A DNA stretch of 34,700 nucleotides from Halomonas sp. (GTDB lineage Bacteria; Pseudomonadota; Gammaproteobacteria; Pseudomonadales; Halomonadaceae), in NCBI RefSeq assembly GCF_007692655.1, contig NZ_REBQ01000101.1, forward strand, positions 1-34,700. Direction: 5' to 3'. Below the pieces are notes generated by a model, which saw nothing but the letters and a program-made list of their open reading frames with translations, ran no database searches and was not told the origin of the DNA. Below, one piece after another: positions 22,493 through 30,591 of the stretch. The position numbers and the translations under genes were made by a program. Every line of letters begins with the position of its first letter. The first letter of the stretch is position 1.

Positions 22493-24178
22493 TCATTCAC
22501 GTTCCGCCAATATCCAACTGGCAGCCTTCTCCGCAATCATTAAGGTAGGTGAGTTTGTATTACCGCTGGTGATCGTCGGCATAACGCCCGCATCCGCCAC
22601 GCGTAGCCCACTTATGCCACGCACTTTCAGCCGTGCATCGACCACGGCCATCTCATCATCCTCACGTCCCATGCGCGTAGTGCCCACCGGATGGAAGATA
22701 GTAGTGCCTATATCACCTGCCAAGCGGGCTAGCTCATCGTCGGATTGATACTCAACGCCTGGTTTTACTTCTTCCGGGGCATACTTGGCAAACGCGGGTT
22801 GCTCGGCGATACGCCGGGTAACGCGCAGCGAATCCGCGGCCACCTTGCGATCTTCAGGCGTGCTTAGGTAGTTAGGTGAAATGGCCGGTGCCTGGCGCGG
22901 ATCGCCGCTTTTCAGCCTAACGGTTCCACGGCTCGTGGGATTCAAATTACACACGCTAGCGGTAATCGCCGGGTAAGGGTGTAATGGCTGACCAAAGGCT
23001 TCCAGACTCAGCGGCTGCACATGGTATTGAATATTAGGGTGAGTTTGCTCCTCAGCGCTGCGCGTAAAAGCACCAAGCTGCGAGGGAGCCATACTCATCG
23101 GCCCAGAGCGCCTAAGTAGATACTCCAAACCGATGCCAGCCTTCCCCCACAGCGTGTTGGCCATGGAGTTGAGGGTTTTGCCATTGTTGATCCGGTAAAC
23201 CGAACGAATCTGTAGATGATCTTGTAAATTCTCACCCACGCCTGGCAGTTCATGCACTAACTCAACGCCATGTTCTCGTAATAGCTCGGCGGGTCCCACG
23301 CCAGAAAGCTGGAGCAGATGCGGTGAGCCAATGGCGCCAGCACAGAGCACGACTTCCCCACTCACTGTGGCGCGCTGGGTTTTACCTTCACGCTCCACTT
23401 CCACGCCCGTACATTTAAGTATGTCCGTTTGCTCAGACGCCTGTCTTTCAAGCGGCAACCTATCAAACACCAAGCGATTGACCTGAGTGGAGTGCCAGAG
23501 CGTTAAGTTGCTACGCTTCAGCGCAGGCCGCAAAAACGCTTTCGAGGTATTCCAGCGCCACCCAGAGCGCTGGTTAACGTCAAAGTAGGCCACCCCTTCG
23601 TTTGAACCGCGATTAAAGTCGTCGGTGCGGGGTATGCCTGCCTGCACGGCCGCCTCGGCAAAGTCATCCAACACCTGCCATTTAAGGCGCTGCTTTTCGA
23701 CCCGCCACTCGCCACCGTGACCATGAAAATCTCGGTGCTCAGGGTCCGCATCGCCGTCGGGGTCTAGTCGGTAGTGATCTTCATGCTTGATAAAATCAGG
23801 CAAACAGTTATCCCAACGCCAAGCCTCATCGCCGGTAACGTCGGCCCAGTGATTATAGTCCCGCGCCTGGCCACGCATATAAATCATGCCGTTAATGCTG
23901 GAACAGCCGCCCAGGGTTTTACCTCTTGGATAGATGAGCGATCGGCCATTAAGCCCTTTATCGGGCTCGGTTCGAAATAGCCAATCTGTGCGCGGATTAT
24001 TAATACAGTAGAGATAACCCACTGGAATATGGATCCAGTAGTAGTTATCGCGACCGCCCGCTTCAATTAACAGCACCTTATTATTAGGGTTAGCGCTTAA
24101 ACGGTTGGCCAACAGGCACCCTGCGGTGCCTGCGCCAATCACGATATAATCGAAATTGTTATTAGTAGGTTCTGGCAT
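22493..24178 (-). CDS. GMC-family FAD-dependent alcohol dehydrogenase, probable 3-hydroxypropionate dehydrogenase (DddA/HpdH-like)
   Basis: A 561-residue GMC oxidoreductase. The FAD-binding GAGTAGCLLANRLS lies at residues 16-29, the GMC signature 1 region at GKTLGGCSSINGMIYMRGQ and signature 2 at GAIGSPHLLQLSG. The C-terminal catalytic region has FHPVGTTRMG and GNTNSPTLMIAEKA, supplying the active-site His and Asn. Sequence alone allows a choline-dehydrogenase-like label. However, its place 26 bases after an mmsA gene and opposite a LysR regulator is the arrangement described for 3-hydroxypropionate oxidation (dddA-dddC of Halomonas; hpdH-mmsA of Pseudomonas denitrificans), so oxidation of 3-hydroxypropionate to malonate semialdehyde is the favoured role. 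BetA is less likely, since no betB or betI lies nearby. Confidence 0.82.
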   Translation of the reverse strand: MPEPTNNNFDYIVIGAGTAGCLLANRLSANPNNKVLLIEAGGRDNYYWIHIPVGYLYCINNPRTDWLFRTEPDKGLNGRSLIYPRGKTLGGCSSINGMIYMRGQARDYNHWADVTGDEAWRWDNCLPDFIKHEDHYRLDPDGDADPEHRDFHGHGGEWRVEKQRLKWQVLDDFAEAAVQAGIPRTDDFNRGSNEGVAYFDVNQRSGWRWNTSKAFLRPALKRSNLTLWHSTQVNRLVFDRLPLERQASEQTDILKCTGVEVEREGKTQRATVSGEVVLCAGAIGSPHLLQLSGVGPAELLREHGVELVHELPGVGENLQDHLQIRSVYRINNGKTLNSMANTLWGKAGIGLEYLLRRSGPMSMAPSQLGAFTRSAEEQTHPNIQYHVQPLSLEAFGQPLHPYPAITASVCNLNPTSRGTVRLKSGDPRQAPAISPNYLSTPEDRKVAADSLRVTRRIAEQPAFAKYAPEEVKPGVEYQSDDELARLAGDIGTTIFHPVGTTRMGREDDEMAVVDARLKVRGISGLRVADAGVMPTITSGNTNSPTLMIAEKAASWILAERE

Positions 24179-24204
24179 TGGCTGGCTCCCAGAGCGTGGC
24201 AGCG

Positions 24205-25716
24205 TTACTTTGCTGTCGGCATCACAAACTCAGCCCCGGCATCAATCGAGTCCGACCAGCGCTGCATAATTGATTTCTGCTTGGTGTAGAAACGCACACC
24301 CTCTTCGCCATATGCATGGGTGTCACCAAACAGCGAGCGCTTCCAGCCACCAAAGCCATGCCATGCCATCGGTACGGGGATGGGCACGTTGATGCCAACC
24401 ATACCCACCTGAATGCGGCGACCAAACTCTCGCGCCACGCTTCCGCTTTCAGTAAAGCAGCTAACGCCGTTACCGAACTCGTGGTCATTAATTAACTGGA
24501 TCGCGGTAGCAATATCAGGCACCCGCACGCAGACCAACACCGGGCCAAAAATCTCTTCTTTGTAGATCGTCATCTCAGGGGTGACATTGTCGAAGAGCGT
24601 ACCGCCCATCCAGAACCCTTCGGCACAGTTTTCCCCGGTCTCTGATGAGTCAAAGTGGCGACCATCGACCACCAACTCAGCCCCTTCAGCTACGCCTTTA
24701 TCGATGTAGCCGGTAATCCGTTGGTGGGCTTGGCTTGTCACAATCGGGCCCATTTCGGCGTCCAGCTGCATGCCGTCTTTTACCTTAAGCGCTTTGGCGC
24801 GCTCGGCCAGCGCTGGGACCACCTTGTCAGCCACATCACCAACCAGCACCGCGACGCTAATCGCCATGCAGCGCTCGCCAGCCGAGCCGTAAGCAGCGCC
24901 AATCAGTGCATCAACGGCTTTATCAAGGTTCGCGTCTGGCATCACCACCATGTGGTTTTTCGCCCCGCCCAAGGCTTGAATGCGCTTACCGTTGCGTGCC
25001 CCACGCTCATAAATCAAATTGGCGATGGGTGTCGAGCCCACAAACGAGAGCGCCTTAACATCGGGATGGTCGATAAGAGCTTCCACAGAGTCCTTATCGC
25101 CCTGCACGACGTTAAAAACGCCATCGGGCAGACCCGCCTGCTTAAGTAGGTCAGCCATCAGTAACGACGCACTGGGGTCAAGCGGGCTTGGCTTTAAAAT
25201 GAACGTATTGCCAGCGGCAATCGCTACCGGGAACATCCACATCGGCACCATGGCGGGGAAATTAAACGGTGTGATACCGGCGACAACGCCTAACGGTTGA
25301 CGCAGCGTCCAGTTATCAATCCCGGTGCTCACTTGCTCGGTATAGTCACCTTTTAATAGCTGCGGAATGCCGCAGGCGAATTCAACAATATCGATACCCC
25401 GTGCCACTTCCCCCTGGGCATCGGTAAACACCTTACCGTGCTCTTTGGTGATCGCTTCGGCTAGTTCATCTTTATGGACATTCAGTAGCTCTAAAAACTT
25501 GAACATTACTCGAGCACGACGAATAGGCGGCGTGTCTGCCCAGGCTGGAAAGGCCGCTTGTGCGGCTTCCACCGCCGTATTCACGTCCGCCGGTGACGCT
25601 AGGGAGACGCGACCGGTCACCTGGCCGGTGGCGGGATTAAATACGTCCTGCGCTTGTGAAGATTCACCAGCGGTGACCTGACCATTAATAAAGTGCTGAA
25701 TCGATGTTGTTGTCAT
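24205..25716 (-). CDS. mmsA: CoA-acylating methylmalonate-semialdehyde dehydrogenase (MmsA/DddC)
   Basis: A 503-residue NAD-dependent aldehyde dehydrogenase of the CoA-acylating class, converting malonate or methylmalonate semialdehyde with CoA to acetyl- or propionyl-CoA. Seen: nucleotide-binding [17 protein letters not shown], the loop [15 protein letters not shown], and catalytic Cys283 in [10 protein letters not shown]. The ALDH general-base Glu region reads [14 protein letters not shown], lacking Glu as typical of MmsA, and the C-terminal block [19 protein letters not shown] is family specific. A TTG-type upstream extension to 25782 is rejected: the ATG at 25716 has TAGGT 8 bases upstream and gives the standard N-terminus [13 protein letters not shown]. 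It is first in a two-gene operon with the GMC dehydrogenase and divergent from the LysR gene. Confidence 0.93.
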   Translation of the reverse strand: MTTTSIQHFINGQVTAGESSQAQDVFNPATGQVTGRVSLASPADVNTAVEAAQAAFPAWADTPPIRRARVMFKFLELLNVHKDELAEAITKEHGKVFTDAQGEVARGIDIVEFACGIPQLLKGDYTEQVSTGIDNWTLRQPLGVVAGITPFNFPAMVPMWMFPVAIAAGNTFILKPSPLDPSASLLMADLLKQAGLPDGVFNVVQGDKDSVEALIDHPDVKALSFVGSTPIANLIYERGARNGKRIQALGGAKNHMVVMPDANLDKAVDALIGAAYGSAGERCMAISVAVLVGDVADKVVPALAERAKALKVKDGMQLDAEMGPIVTSQAHQRITGYIDKGVAEGAELVVDGRHFDSSETGENCAEGFWMGGTLFDNVTPEMTIYKEEIFGPVLVCVRVPDIATAIQLINDHEFGNGVSCFTESGSVAREFGRRIQVGMVGINVPIPVPMAWHGFGGWKRSLFGDTHAYGEEGVRFYTKQKSIMQRWSDSIDAGAEFVMPTAK

Positions 25717-25825
25717 GGGTTTACCTATTATGAAGATTGAGGATGGATGGTGCAGAGCGTTCTGAATAGCGTTTGCTGACATACCGCTTGTTGAAGAGAC
25801 GTTGAGGAGAGCCCGCTGTAAAAAG

Positions 25826-25862
25826 GGTAAGCTACCAACGCACTGGTTAAAGCTAGCTTACC
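25826..25862. promoter_or_regulatory. long-spaced inverted repeat, second candidate LysR site
   Basis: GGTAAGCTA (25826-25834) and TAGCTTACC (25854-25862) are perfect 9-bp inverted arms separated by 19 bases. They share the TAAGC/GCTTA half-sites of the repeat at 25902-25922. The site lies about 110 bases before the mmsA ATG, where a LysR activation site could act. Confidence 0.5.
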
Positions 25863-25901
25863 GAGCGCTACTAACGGATCAATTGAGTTATTTAAAAGCC
25901 A

Positions 25902-25922
25902 GTTATAAGCTTTGCTTATAAC
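25902..25922. promoter_or_regulatory. perfect LysR-type operator between mmsA and the LysR gene
   Basis: GTTATAAGC-TTT-GCTTATAAC is a perfect 9-3-9 inverted repeat. It contains the LysR box T-N11-A (T AAGCTTTGCTT A) exactly at its centre. It lies 23 bases before the LysR ATG, fitting a recognition site used for autorepression and for anchoring the regulator that activates the divergent mmsA operon. Confidence 0.7.
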
Positions 25923-25945
25923 TGCGTTATGCCGTGAGGCCCACC

Positions 25946-26854
25946 ATGCAAGACTACGCTACACTGCGCGCCTTTGTGGCCGTTGCAAGAACCGGTAGCG
26001 TGTCACGCGCCGCTGAGCAGTTGCACCTAACACAGCCGGCCATTAGCCTAAAGTTGAAGCAACTGCAGGCAAATTTAGGGCTTACGTTGTTTAGTCGGCG
26101 TCCCCAGGGGCTGGCGCTTACGGCCGACGGACATACGCTCCTGCCCGTTGCCGAAAAGGCCTTAGCTAGCGTACAGGTGTTTGAGCAAACCGCCGGTGCG
26201 CTGCACAGCACGCTACGCGGCAAACTGGCCATTGGCACCATTGTGGATCCTGAATTCCTTCGTCTAGGCGCCTTTTTGAGCCGCTTGATGGCCCGTGCCC
26301 CCCAGTTAGAGACTGAGCTGCATCACGGAATGAGCGGCAGCGTACTCCACCGCGTTGAACAGGGCGATCTGGACGTTGGCTTTTACTTGGCACCGCCCGG
26401 CGAGGGTCCTGGTCAAAAGCGTGACGTCCTTGCCTGGCGAGAACTCACTTATTTTGATTATCACGTCATTGCGCCCCCAGGCTGGGAAAGCCGGTTGATT
26501 GATACTCGTTGGGAACAATTAGCGGCGCTACCCTGGATAGTGACGCCGCAAGATTCAGCGCACCACCGGTTGCTAAAGCAGGCAATGGCGCCGAGCGGTG
26601 CAGTTCCCAATCGGGTGGCTCAGGTTGATCAAGAGGCGTGTATGTTGGATCTGGTTCGGGCGGGGGTCGGCTTAAGCCTGGCCAGGGATGCACTGGCGAT
26701 GACTGAACGCCAAGAAAGCGGCTTGGCCGTCGCTGAAAACATTCGTCTGCCCTGTGCGTTGAGCTTTATATGGCGCCATGACAGCGCCGCCGAGTCGACG
26801 GTCAATGCCGCGCTGAGCATCTTGGATGAGGTTTGGTTACAGCGACTAAGCTAA
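25946..26854 (+). CDS. LysR family transcriptional regulator of the divergent mmsA operon (probable)
   Basis: A 302-residue LysR-type regulator with a textbook winged helix-turn-helix: RAFVAVARTGSVSRAAEQLHLTQPAISLKLKQL, followed by LTLFSRRPQGLALT. The effector domain includes GKLAIGTIVDPEFLRLGAFL and LVRAGVGLSLARDALAM. The ATG at 25946 is preferred over a GTG at 25934 because GAGG lies between them as the ribosome binding site. It is divergent from mmsA with two inverted repeats in between, so it probably responds to 3-hydroxypropionate or a related C3 compound, as the C3/C4-LysR proteins of Pseudomonas denitrificans do. The effector is inferred from context only. Confidence 0.9.
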   Translation: MQDYATLRAFVAVARTGSVSRAAEQLHLTQPAISLKLKQLQANLGLTLFSRRPQGLALTADGHTLLPVAEKALASVQVFEQTAGALHSTLRGKLAIGTIVDPEFLRLGAFLSRLMARAPQLETELHHGMSGSVLHRVEQGDLDVGFYLAPPGEGPGQKRDVLAWRELTYFDYHVIAPPGWESRLIDTRWEQLAALPWIVTPQDSAHHRLLKQAMAPSGAVPNRVAQVDQEACMLDLVRAGVGLSLARDALAMTERQESGLAVAENIRLPCALSFIWRHDSAAESTVNAALSILDEVWLQRLS

Positions 26855-26959
26855 CCCGGCAATGTGTGGGTTTATTTGACACGGCTGTAAGGAAGTAGAA
26901 GTGTGAACCACTAACCACCTACACATTACGTGATAAATCCCTCCACTGGAGTGACGTCA

Positions 26960-27583
26960 ATGATCCAACTCCCCCGTTTCCGCCCATTTACACTCACCAT
27001 GCTGGCGGCTGCTGGCCTCGCCAGCCCGTTGCTTTATGCCCAGACCAGTGCGGTCGCCACCTTCGCCGGCGGCTGCTTTTGGTGCATGGAGCCTCCCTAT
27101 GATCGCCAAGCAGGTGTTATTTCCACGCTCTCCGGCTATACCGGCGGGGAGCGAGAGAACCCTACTTACCAGGAGATTGGCCGCGGTGACACGGGACATG
27201 CCCAAGCCGTTGAAGTGGTTTATAACCCGGAAGAGATCAACTACGAACAGCTCCTGGAAATTTTTTGGCTCAACGTTGATCCTTTTGCAGTGGACCAACA
27301 GTTCTGCGACGTTGGCTCACAGTACCGGTCAGCCATTTTTTACCATGATGAAGAGCAGCGTGAGCTTGCCGAAGCCACCAAAGCCGAGGTAGAGCAGCGT
27401 TTTGACCGCGAAGTCGCCACGCAAATTGTGCCTGCTAGCGAGTTTTGGGAAGCCGAAGAGTACCATCAGGCGTACTATCAAAAAAATCCGCTGCGCTACC
27501 GGTTCTACCGCCACAACTGTGGTCGTGATAACCGCTTAGAAGAGATATGGGGAGAGGAAGCGGGTGGGCCTACTTTTGAGTAA
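26960..27583 (+). CDS. msrA: peptide-methionine (S)-S-oxide reductase MsrA with export signal
   Basis: A 207-residue MsrA that reduces the S-epimer of methionine sulfoxide in oxidised proteins. The catalytic motif GGCFWCME has Cys39 as nucleophile; further family blocks are GYTGGERENPTYQEIGRGDTGHAQ, NPEEINYEQLLEIFW and QYRSAIFYH. Residues 1-27 (basic RFRPF, then TLTMLAAAGLASPLLYA) look like a Sec signal peptide with cleavage after Ala27, so the enzyme is probably periplasmic, unlike E. coli MsrA. There is no MsrB partner domain or neighbour. An upstream in-frame start at 26930 is rejected in favour of ATG 26960 with CTGGAG 9 bases before it. The resolving cysteine is probably in HNCGRDNR. Confidence 0.92.
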   Translation: MIQLPRFRPFTLTMLAAAGLASPLLYAQTSAVATFAGGCFWCMEPPYDRQAGVISTLSGYTGGERENPTYQEIGRGDTGHAQAVEVVYNPEEINYEQLLEIFWLNVDPFAVDQQFCDVGSQYRSAIFYHDEEQRELAEATKAEVEQRFDREVATQIVPASEFWEAEEYHQAYYQKNPLRYRFYRHNCGRDNRLEEIWGEEAGGPTFE

Positions 27584-27767
27584 AAACTAATTTTTAACCT
27601 CCACGGGGGAACTCATCAAATAAGCTACTGACGAACAAAAAACAATTCATTACGCATGAGCACTCGTTTTGTACTAAAGTGTTCATGTGCTAGAAATAGA
27701 CCGGTCGACTAAGCGTTCAGGAGCTGGACGTTTTGACCCAAGCGTTGATCTATAGATAGGAGATCTT

Positions 27768-29150
27768 ATGAGCAACAGCATCACGACGATTAATCCCACC
27801 AACGGTGAAGCCCTCGAAACCTACGCGCTGATGAGCAGCGCTGAGGCCAAGCAAGTAGTGGATGACTGCTACGCGGCATTTCTCGATTGGCGCCTGGAAT
27901 CTTTGGAAAGCCGTGCTAAAACGGTAAAAGCGATTGGCCAAGCACTGCAGGAGCACAAAGAAGAGCTTGCAGACCTGATGGTTAAAGAGATGGGGAAGCT
28001 GCCCTCTCAGGCCCGCCAGGAAGTGGATCTGTGTACCGGCATCTGTGATTACACCGCGGAACATGGACCCAAGAAACTGGCTGATGAAGAGCGCCAGCCA
28101 GGTAATGGTGAGCGTGGCTTTGTGACCTATTCACCGATGGGTGTTATCTACGGCATTCAGCCCTGGAACTTCCCTGCTTATCAAGTAATACGCTACTCGA
28201 TTGCCAATATCATGGCGGGCAACGGCGTACTGCTTAAGCACGCAGAAAACGTCACGGGTAGCGGTTTACTGCTGGAAAAAATCTATCGTAAAGCAGGCCT
28301 TCCGGAAAACGTTTTCCGTACGTTAGTGATTTCTCACGACGTCTCTGATGAGGTCATTGAACACTCTGCCGTGCGTGGCGTAACGCTAACCGGCAGCGAC
28401 GGTGCAGGTCGTAAGGTGGGCGCTAAAGCCGCTGAGAACCTGAAAAAGACCGTTCTTGAGCTTGGCTCTAACGATGCCTATCTGGTGCTTGATGATGCCG
28501 ATATGGATGTGGCTATCGACACCTGCGTTCAAGGGCGTGTCTACAATGGCGGGCAGACCTGCGTTGCAGCCAAGCGTTTTGTGGTCACTGAGAAAAACTA
28601 CGAGACGTTTAAAGAGCGCTACGTAGAGCGGATGCAAGCACTGAAAGCTGGTGACCCGACCAACGAAGATAGCGACCTTGGCCCTATGGCCCGTGTCGAT
28701 CTTCGCGATGGCCTCCACGAGCAGGTGGAAGAGAGTGTACGTAAGGGCGCAAAGATTCTTTGCGGTGGTGAAAAACCATCAGGTAAGGGCGCGTTTTACC
28801 CGGTCACCGTGTTGGATAACGTCACACCTGGTCAGCCCGCTTATGACGACGAGCTGTTTGGCCCCGTCGCTGCGCTGATTCGCGCTAAAGATGACGAAGA
28901 CGCCATGCGCATCGCCAATGACAGCCGTTACGGACTTGGCGGCGGCATTATTTCCAAGGACGTTAAGCGGGCCATTGAGCTGGCTAGCAAATACTTTGAT
29001 ACCGGCATGGTATTTGTCAACGGCTTTGGCGTAGCTACCCCAGAGATGCCGTTTGGTGGCGTTAAGAGCTCTGGTTACGGTCGCGAGCACGGCGGCTTTG
29101 GCATGCTTGAGTTCGTTAATGTTAAGTCGGTGATTGTGGTTAGTGAGTAG
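27768..29150 (+). CDS. NAD(P)-dependent succinate-semialdehyde dehydrogenase family protein
   Basis: A 460-residue aldehyde dehydrogenase. The cofactor/active-site features are GVIYGIQPWNFPAYQVIRY, the loop VTLTGSDGAGRKVG, general base Glu231 in VLELGSND and nucleophile Cys265 in NGGQTCVAAKR. The ELGSNDAYLVLDDAD variant is typical, from memory, of a subgroup annotated as succinate-semialdehyde dehydrogenase, which feeds 4-aminobutyrate carbon into the TCA cycle as succinate. No GABA transaminase is next to it, so the in vivo substrate is open. TAGGAGATCTT gives a strong ribosome binding site; an ATCTATAGAT palindrome lies just before it. The stop codon falls inside a 7-bp tandem repeat and a strong terminator follows. 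Confidence 0.87.
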   Translation: MSNSITTINPTNGEALETYALMSSAEAKQVVDDCYAAFLDWRLESLESRAKTVKAIGQALQEHKEELADLMVKEMGKLPSQARQEVDLCTGICDYTAEHGPKKLADEERQPGNGERGFVTYSPMGVIYGIQPWNFPAYQVIRYSIANIMAGNGVLLKHAENVTGSGLLLEKIYRKAGLPENVFRTLVISHDVSDEVIEHSAVRGVTLTGSDGAGRKVGAKAAENLKKTVLELGSNDAYLVLDDADMDVAIDTCVQGRVYNGGQTCVAAKRFVVTEKNYETFKERYVERMQALKAGDPTNEDSDLGPMARVDLRDGLHEQVEESVRKGAKILCGGEKPSGKGAFYPVTVLDNVTPGQPAYDDELFGPVAALIRAKDDEDAMRIANDSRYGLGGGIISKDVKRAIELASKYFDTGMVFVNGFGVATPEMPFGGVKSSGYGREHGGFGMLEFVNVKSVIVVSE

Positions 29151-29171
29151 TGAGTAGTGAGTAGTGAGTAG
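29141..29171. repeat. 7-bp tandem repeat (TAGTGAG) over the SSADH stop codon
   Basis: TAGTGAG repeats four times from 29141 with a further TAG. The first unit overlaps the last codons and the stop (TAG at 29148-29150). Because 7 is not a multiple of 3, the array puts TAG or TGA in every reading frame. Confidence 0.9.
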
Positions 29172-29179
29172 TTAAGAGT

Positions 29180-29220
29180 AGCGCCGTAAGCTTTATGAAT
29201 AGGCTTGCGGCGCTTTTTTT
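29180..29220 (+). terminator. Rho-independent terminator of the succinate-semialdehyde dehydrogenase gene
   Basis: AGCGCCGTAAGC pairs with GCTTGCGGCGCT (12 bp, one G-T wobble) across an 11-base loop and runs straight into seven T. A strong intrinsic terminator for rightward transcription; the convergent pgpA gene ends 18 bases beyond. Confidence 0.92.
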
Positions 29221-29238
29221 CGCCTCTCTACAAGCGGT

Positions 29239-29718
29239 TTAAACGCGCAAAGATTTTCTGCGCTGCCATAGTTTAAGTATAAGCACCAAGACAACCCAGC
29301 TCACCAATGCTGCTACAACATCATCCAAGACAATGCCAACACCACCTTGCACATACTCCGCATAGTGAATAGGCGGCGGCTTTAAGGCATCAAAGAAACG
29401 AAAAATAGCAAACGCCATCGCCATCACAAGGGGATGGCGCGCCGCTTTTAGCCCTATTACCGCGATTGGAAACGCCACGTATTCATCCGCCACAATACTG
29501 CCAGGATCACTCCCTCCCAGCTGCAGCGCAGCGTAGTGACATACCGGCACGGCCAGCACTACTAAAACAGCAATGATAGCGCCTTGCTGACCCAGCGGTC
29601 GTCCCAATAACCACCACGCCAACGGTATGCCTAGTAACGAGCCAAAGGTGCCTGGCGCAATCGGCAAGTACCCCAGGCCGAAACCAGTGGCCAGCCACAG
29701 GTTAACTGTTTCTAGCAT
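29239..29718 (-). CDS. pgpA: phosphatidylglycerophosphatase A (PgpA)
   Basis: A 159-residue inner-membrane phosphatase that removes phosphate from phosphatidylglycerophosphate to form phosphatidylglycerol. The family pattern is clear: GFGLGYLPIAPGTFGSLLG at 12-30, IVADEYVAFPIAV with the metal-binding Asp-Glu, FRFFDALKPPPI, and GGVGIVLDDVVAAL with the Asp pair. Four hydrophobic segments are visible. The ATG shares one base with the TAA stop of the upstream DUF533 gene (TAATG), so the two are translationally coupled. E. coli pgpA sits next to thiL, which is absent here, so this may be a second PgpA paralogue or a moved gene. Confidence 0.9.
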   Translation of the reverse strand: MLETVNLWLATGFGLGYLPIAPGTFGSLLGIPLAWWLLGRPLGQQGAIIAVLVVLAVPVCHYAALQLGGSDPGSIVADEYVAFPIAVIGLKAARHPLVMAMAFAIFRFFDALKPPPIHYAEYVQGGVGIVLDDVVAALVSWVVLVLILKLWQRRKSLRV

Positions 29719-30464
29719 TACCCTGCCTGCTGCGCCTGACGCTCAAGTTCATCGGTCATCTCTTTGGGCAGGTTGAGGGCGCTGGCCAGTTGATCAAGCC
29801 ATGCACGCTCCATGGGGTTTTGATCATCAGTGACGGCGACACTAATTAAGTACATTTCCCGTGCGGCCTGGGGCGAATCCGCTTCGCGGGCCAACGCCTG
29901 GGCATCCAGCGGTGCGTTGAGCTGCTGCGCTACCCAGTTATGCATTTCCTGATCGGCACCGAGTGCATCAATCTGCTCAGTGATTAACGCCTGTTCCTGT
30001 TCGTCAATATGGCCGTCAGCACGGGCGGCCATAATCATCGCTTGAAGCAGCTCTAAGCTACGCCGCTCTTGGTACTCGCCACTGAGTACTTCTACCCGCT
30101 CCCCTTCGGCGGCACTCTGAGCACTACCAGCAGCGCCCTCTTTGGCCGCTTGGGAACTTTGCCATGCTTTCCAGGCCAGCATGCCAACTCCCGCTATTGC
30201 ACCATATTTGAGCGCCTTGCCGCCCATGCTGCGGCCGCGTTTGGAACCCACCAGTAGACCCATGGCACCGCCACCGAGCAGGCTTTTCATATCAAAACCG
30301 CTGGAGGAACCACCGCCTTTATTACCGCCGCCTTGAGTACCGCCACCTAGCTGCTTTGATAGCCCGCTCAGCATGCCTTTAACATCGACACCACTGCTCT
30401 TACCGCCCTGCTGGCCACCGCTGGCTTGCTGCATTAGCTGCTGTAAAATCTTGCTTGCGTTCAT
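29718..30464 (-). CDS. DUF533 family protein (YebE-like, TerB-like C-terminus)
   Basis: A 248-residue protein in three parts. Residues 1-60 are low-complexity Gly/Ser/Gln/Lys (for example QASGGQQGGKSSG and GGGTQGGGNKGGG). A hydrophobic glycine-rich segment follows (LLGGGAMGLLVGSK, YGAIAGVGMLAWKAW), probably a membrane-associated glycine-zipper-like stretch. The C-terminal helical domain (LLQAMIMAARADGHIDEQEQALI) carries the acidic D-G-x-I-D-x-x-E motif of TerB-like domains, and LISVAVTDDQNPMERAWLDQLASAL completes it. The overall plan matches the DUF533/YebE family of unknown function. ATG 30464 follows GAGGAGTACAAGG. It is first in a two-gene unit with pgpA, overlapping by one base. Confidence 0.85.
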   Translation of the reverse strand: MNASKILQQLMQQASGGQQGGKSSGVDVKGMLSGLSKQLGGGTQGGGNKGGGSSSGFDMKSLLGGGAMGLLVGSKRGRSMGGKALKYGAIAGVGMLAWKAWQSSQAAKEGAAGSAQSAAEGERVEVLSGEYQERRSLELLQAMIMAARADGHIDEQEQALITEQIDALGADQEMHNWVAQQLNAPLDAQALAREADSPQAAREMYLISVAVTDDQNPMERAWLDQLASALNLPKEMTDELERQAQQAG

Positions 30465-30562
30465 CCTTGTACTCCTCAGTAGCTGTTATCTTGAGCTTGC
30501 TTGACGACCGACTGACGTTATAAAACATGCTCTATGAACGCAGCATGAACTAGGCTGTGTAC

Positions 30563-30591
30563 AAAAACTGCCTGCGCTCGGCCATGCGGCA
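30563..30591 (-). terminator. possible weak terminator after sbcC
   Basis: Directly after the sbcC stop, read leftward: TGCCGC, a 10-base loop, then GCAGGCA with one bulged base, followed by GTTTTTG. The stem is short and imperfect, so this is only a candidate. Confidence 0.3.

Noticed and set aside
22493..25716. betA-betB glycine betaine synthesis operon
   Set aside because: The GMC protein resembles BetA in general, but the partner is MmsA-type (CoA-acylating signature, no general-base Glu) rather than BetB, and there is no BetI repressor or BetT transporter.
27748..27757. ATCTATAGAT palindrome before the SSADH start as an operator
   Set aside because: Ten AT-rich bases are too short to claim, and it sits directly next to the ribosome binding site.
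29141..29171. transposon target duplication or MITE end
   Set aside because: Only a 7-bp simple tandem repeat with no inverted ends nearby.
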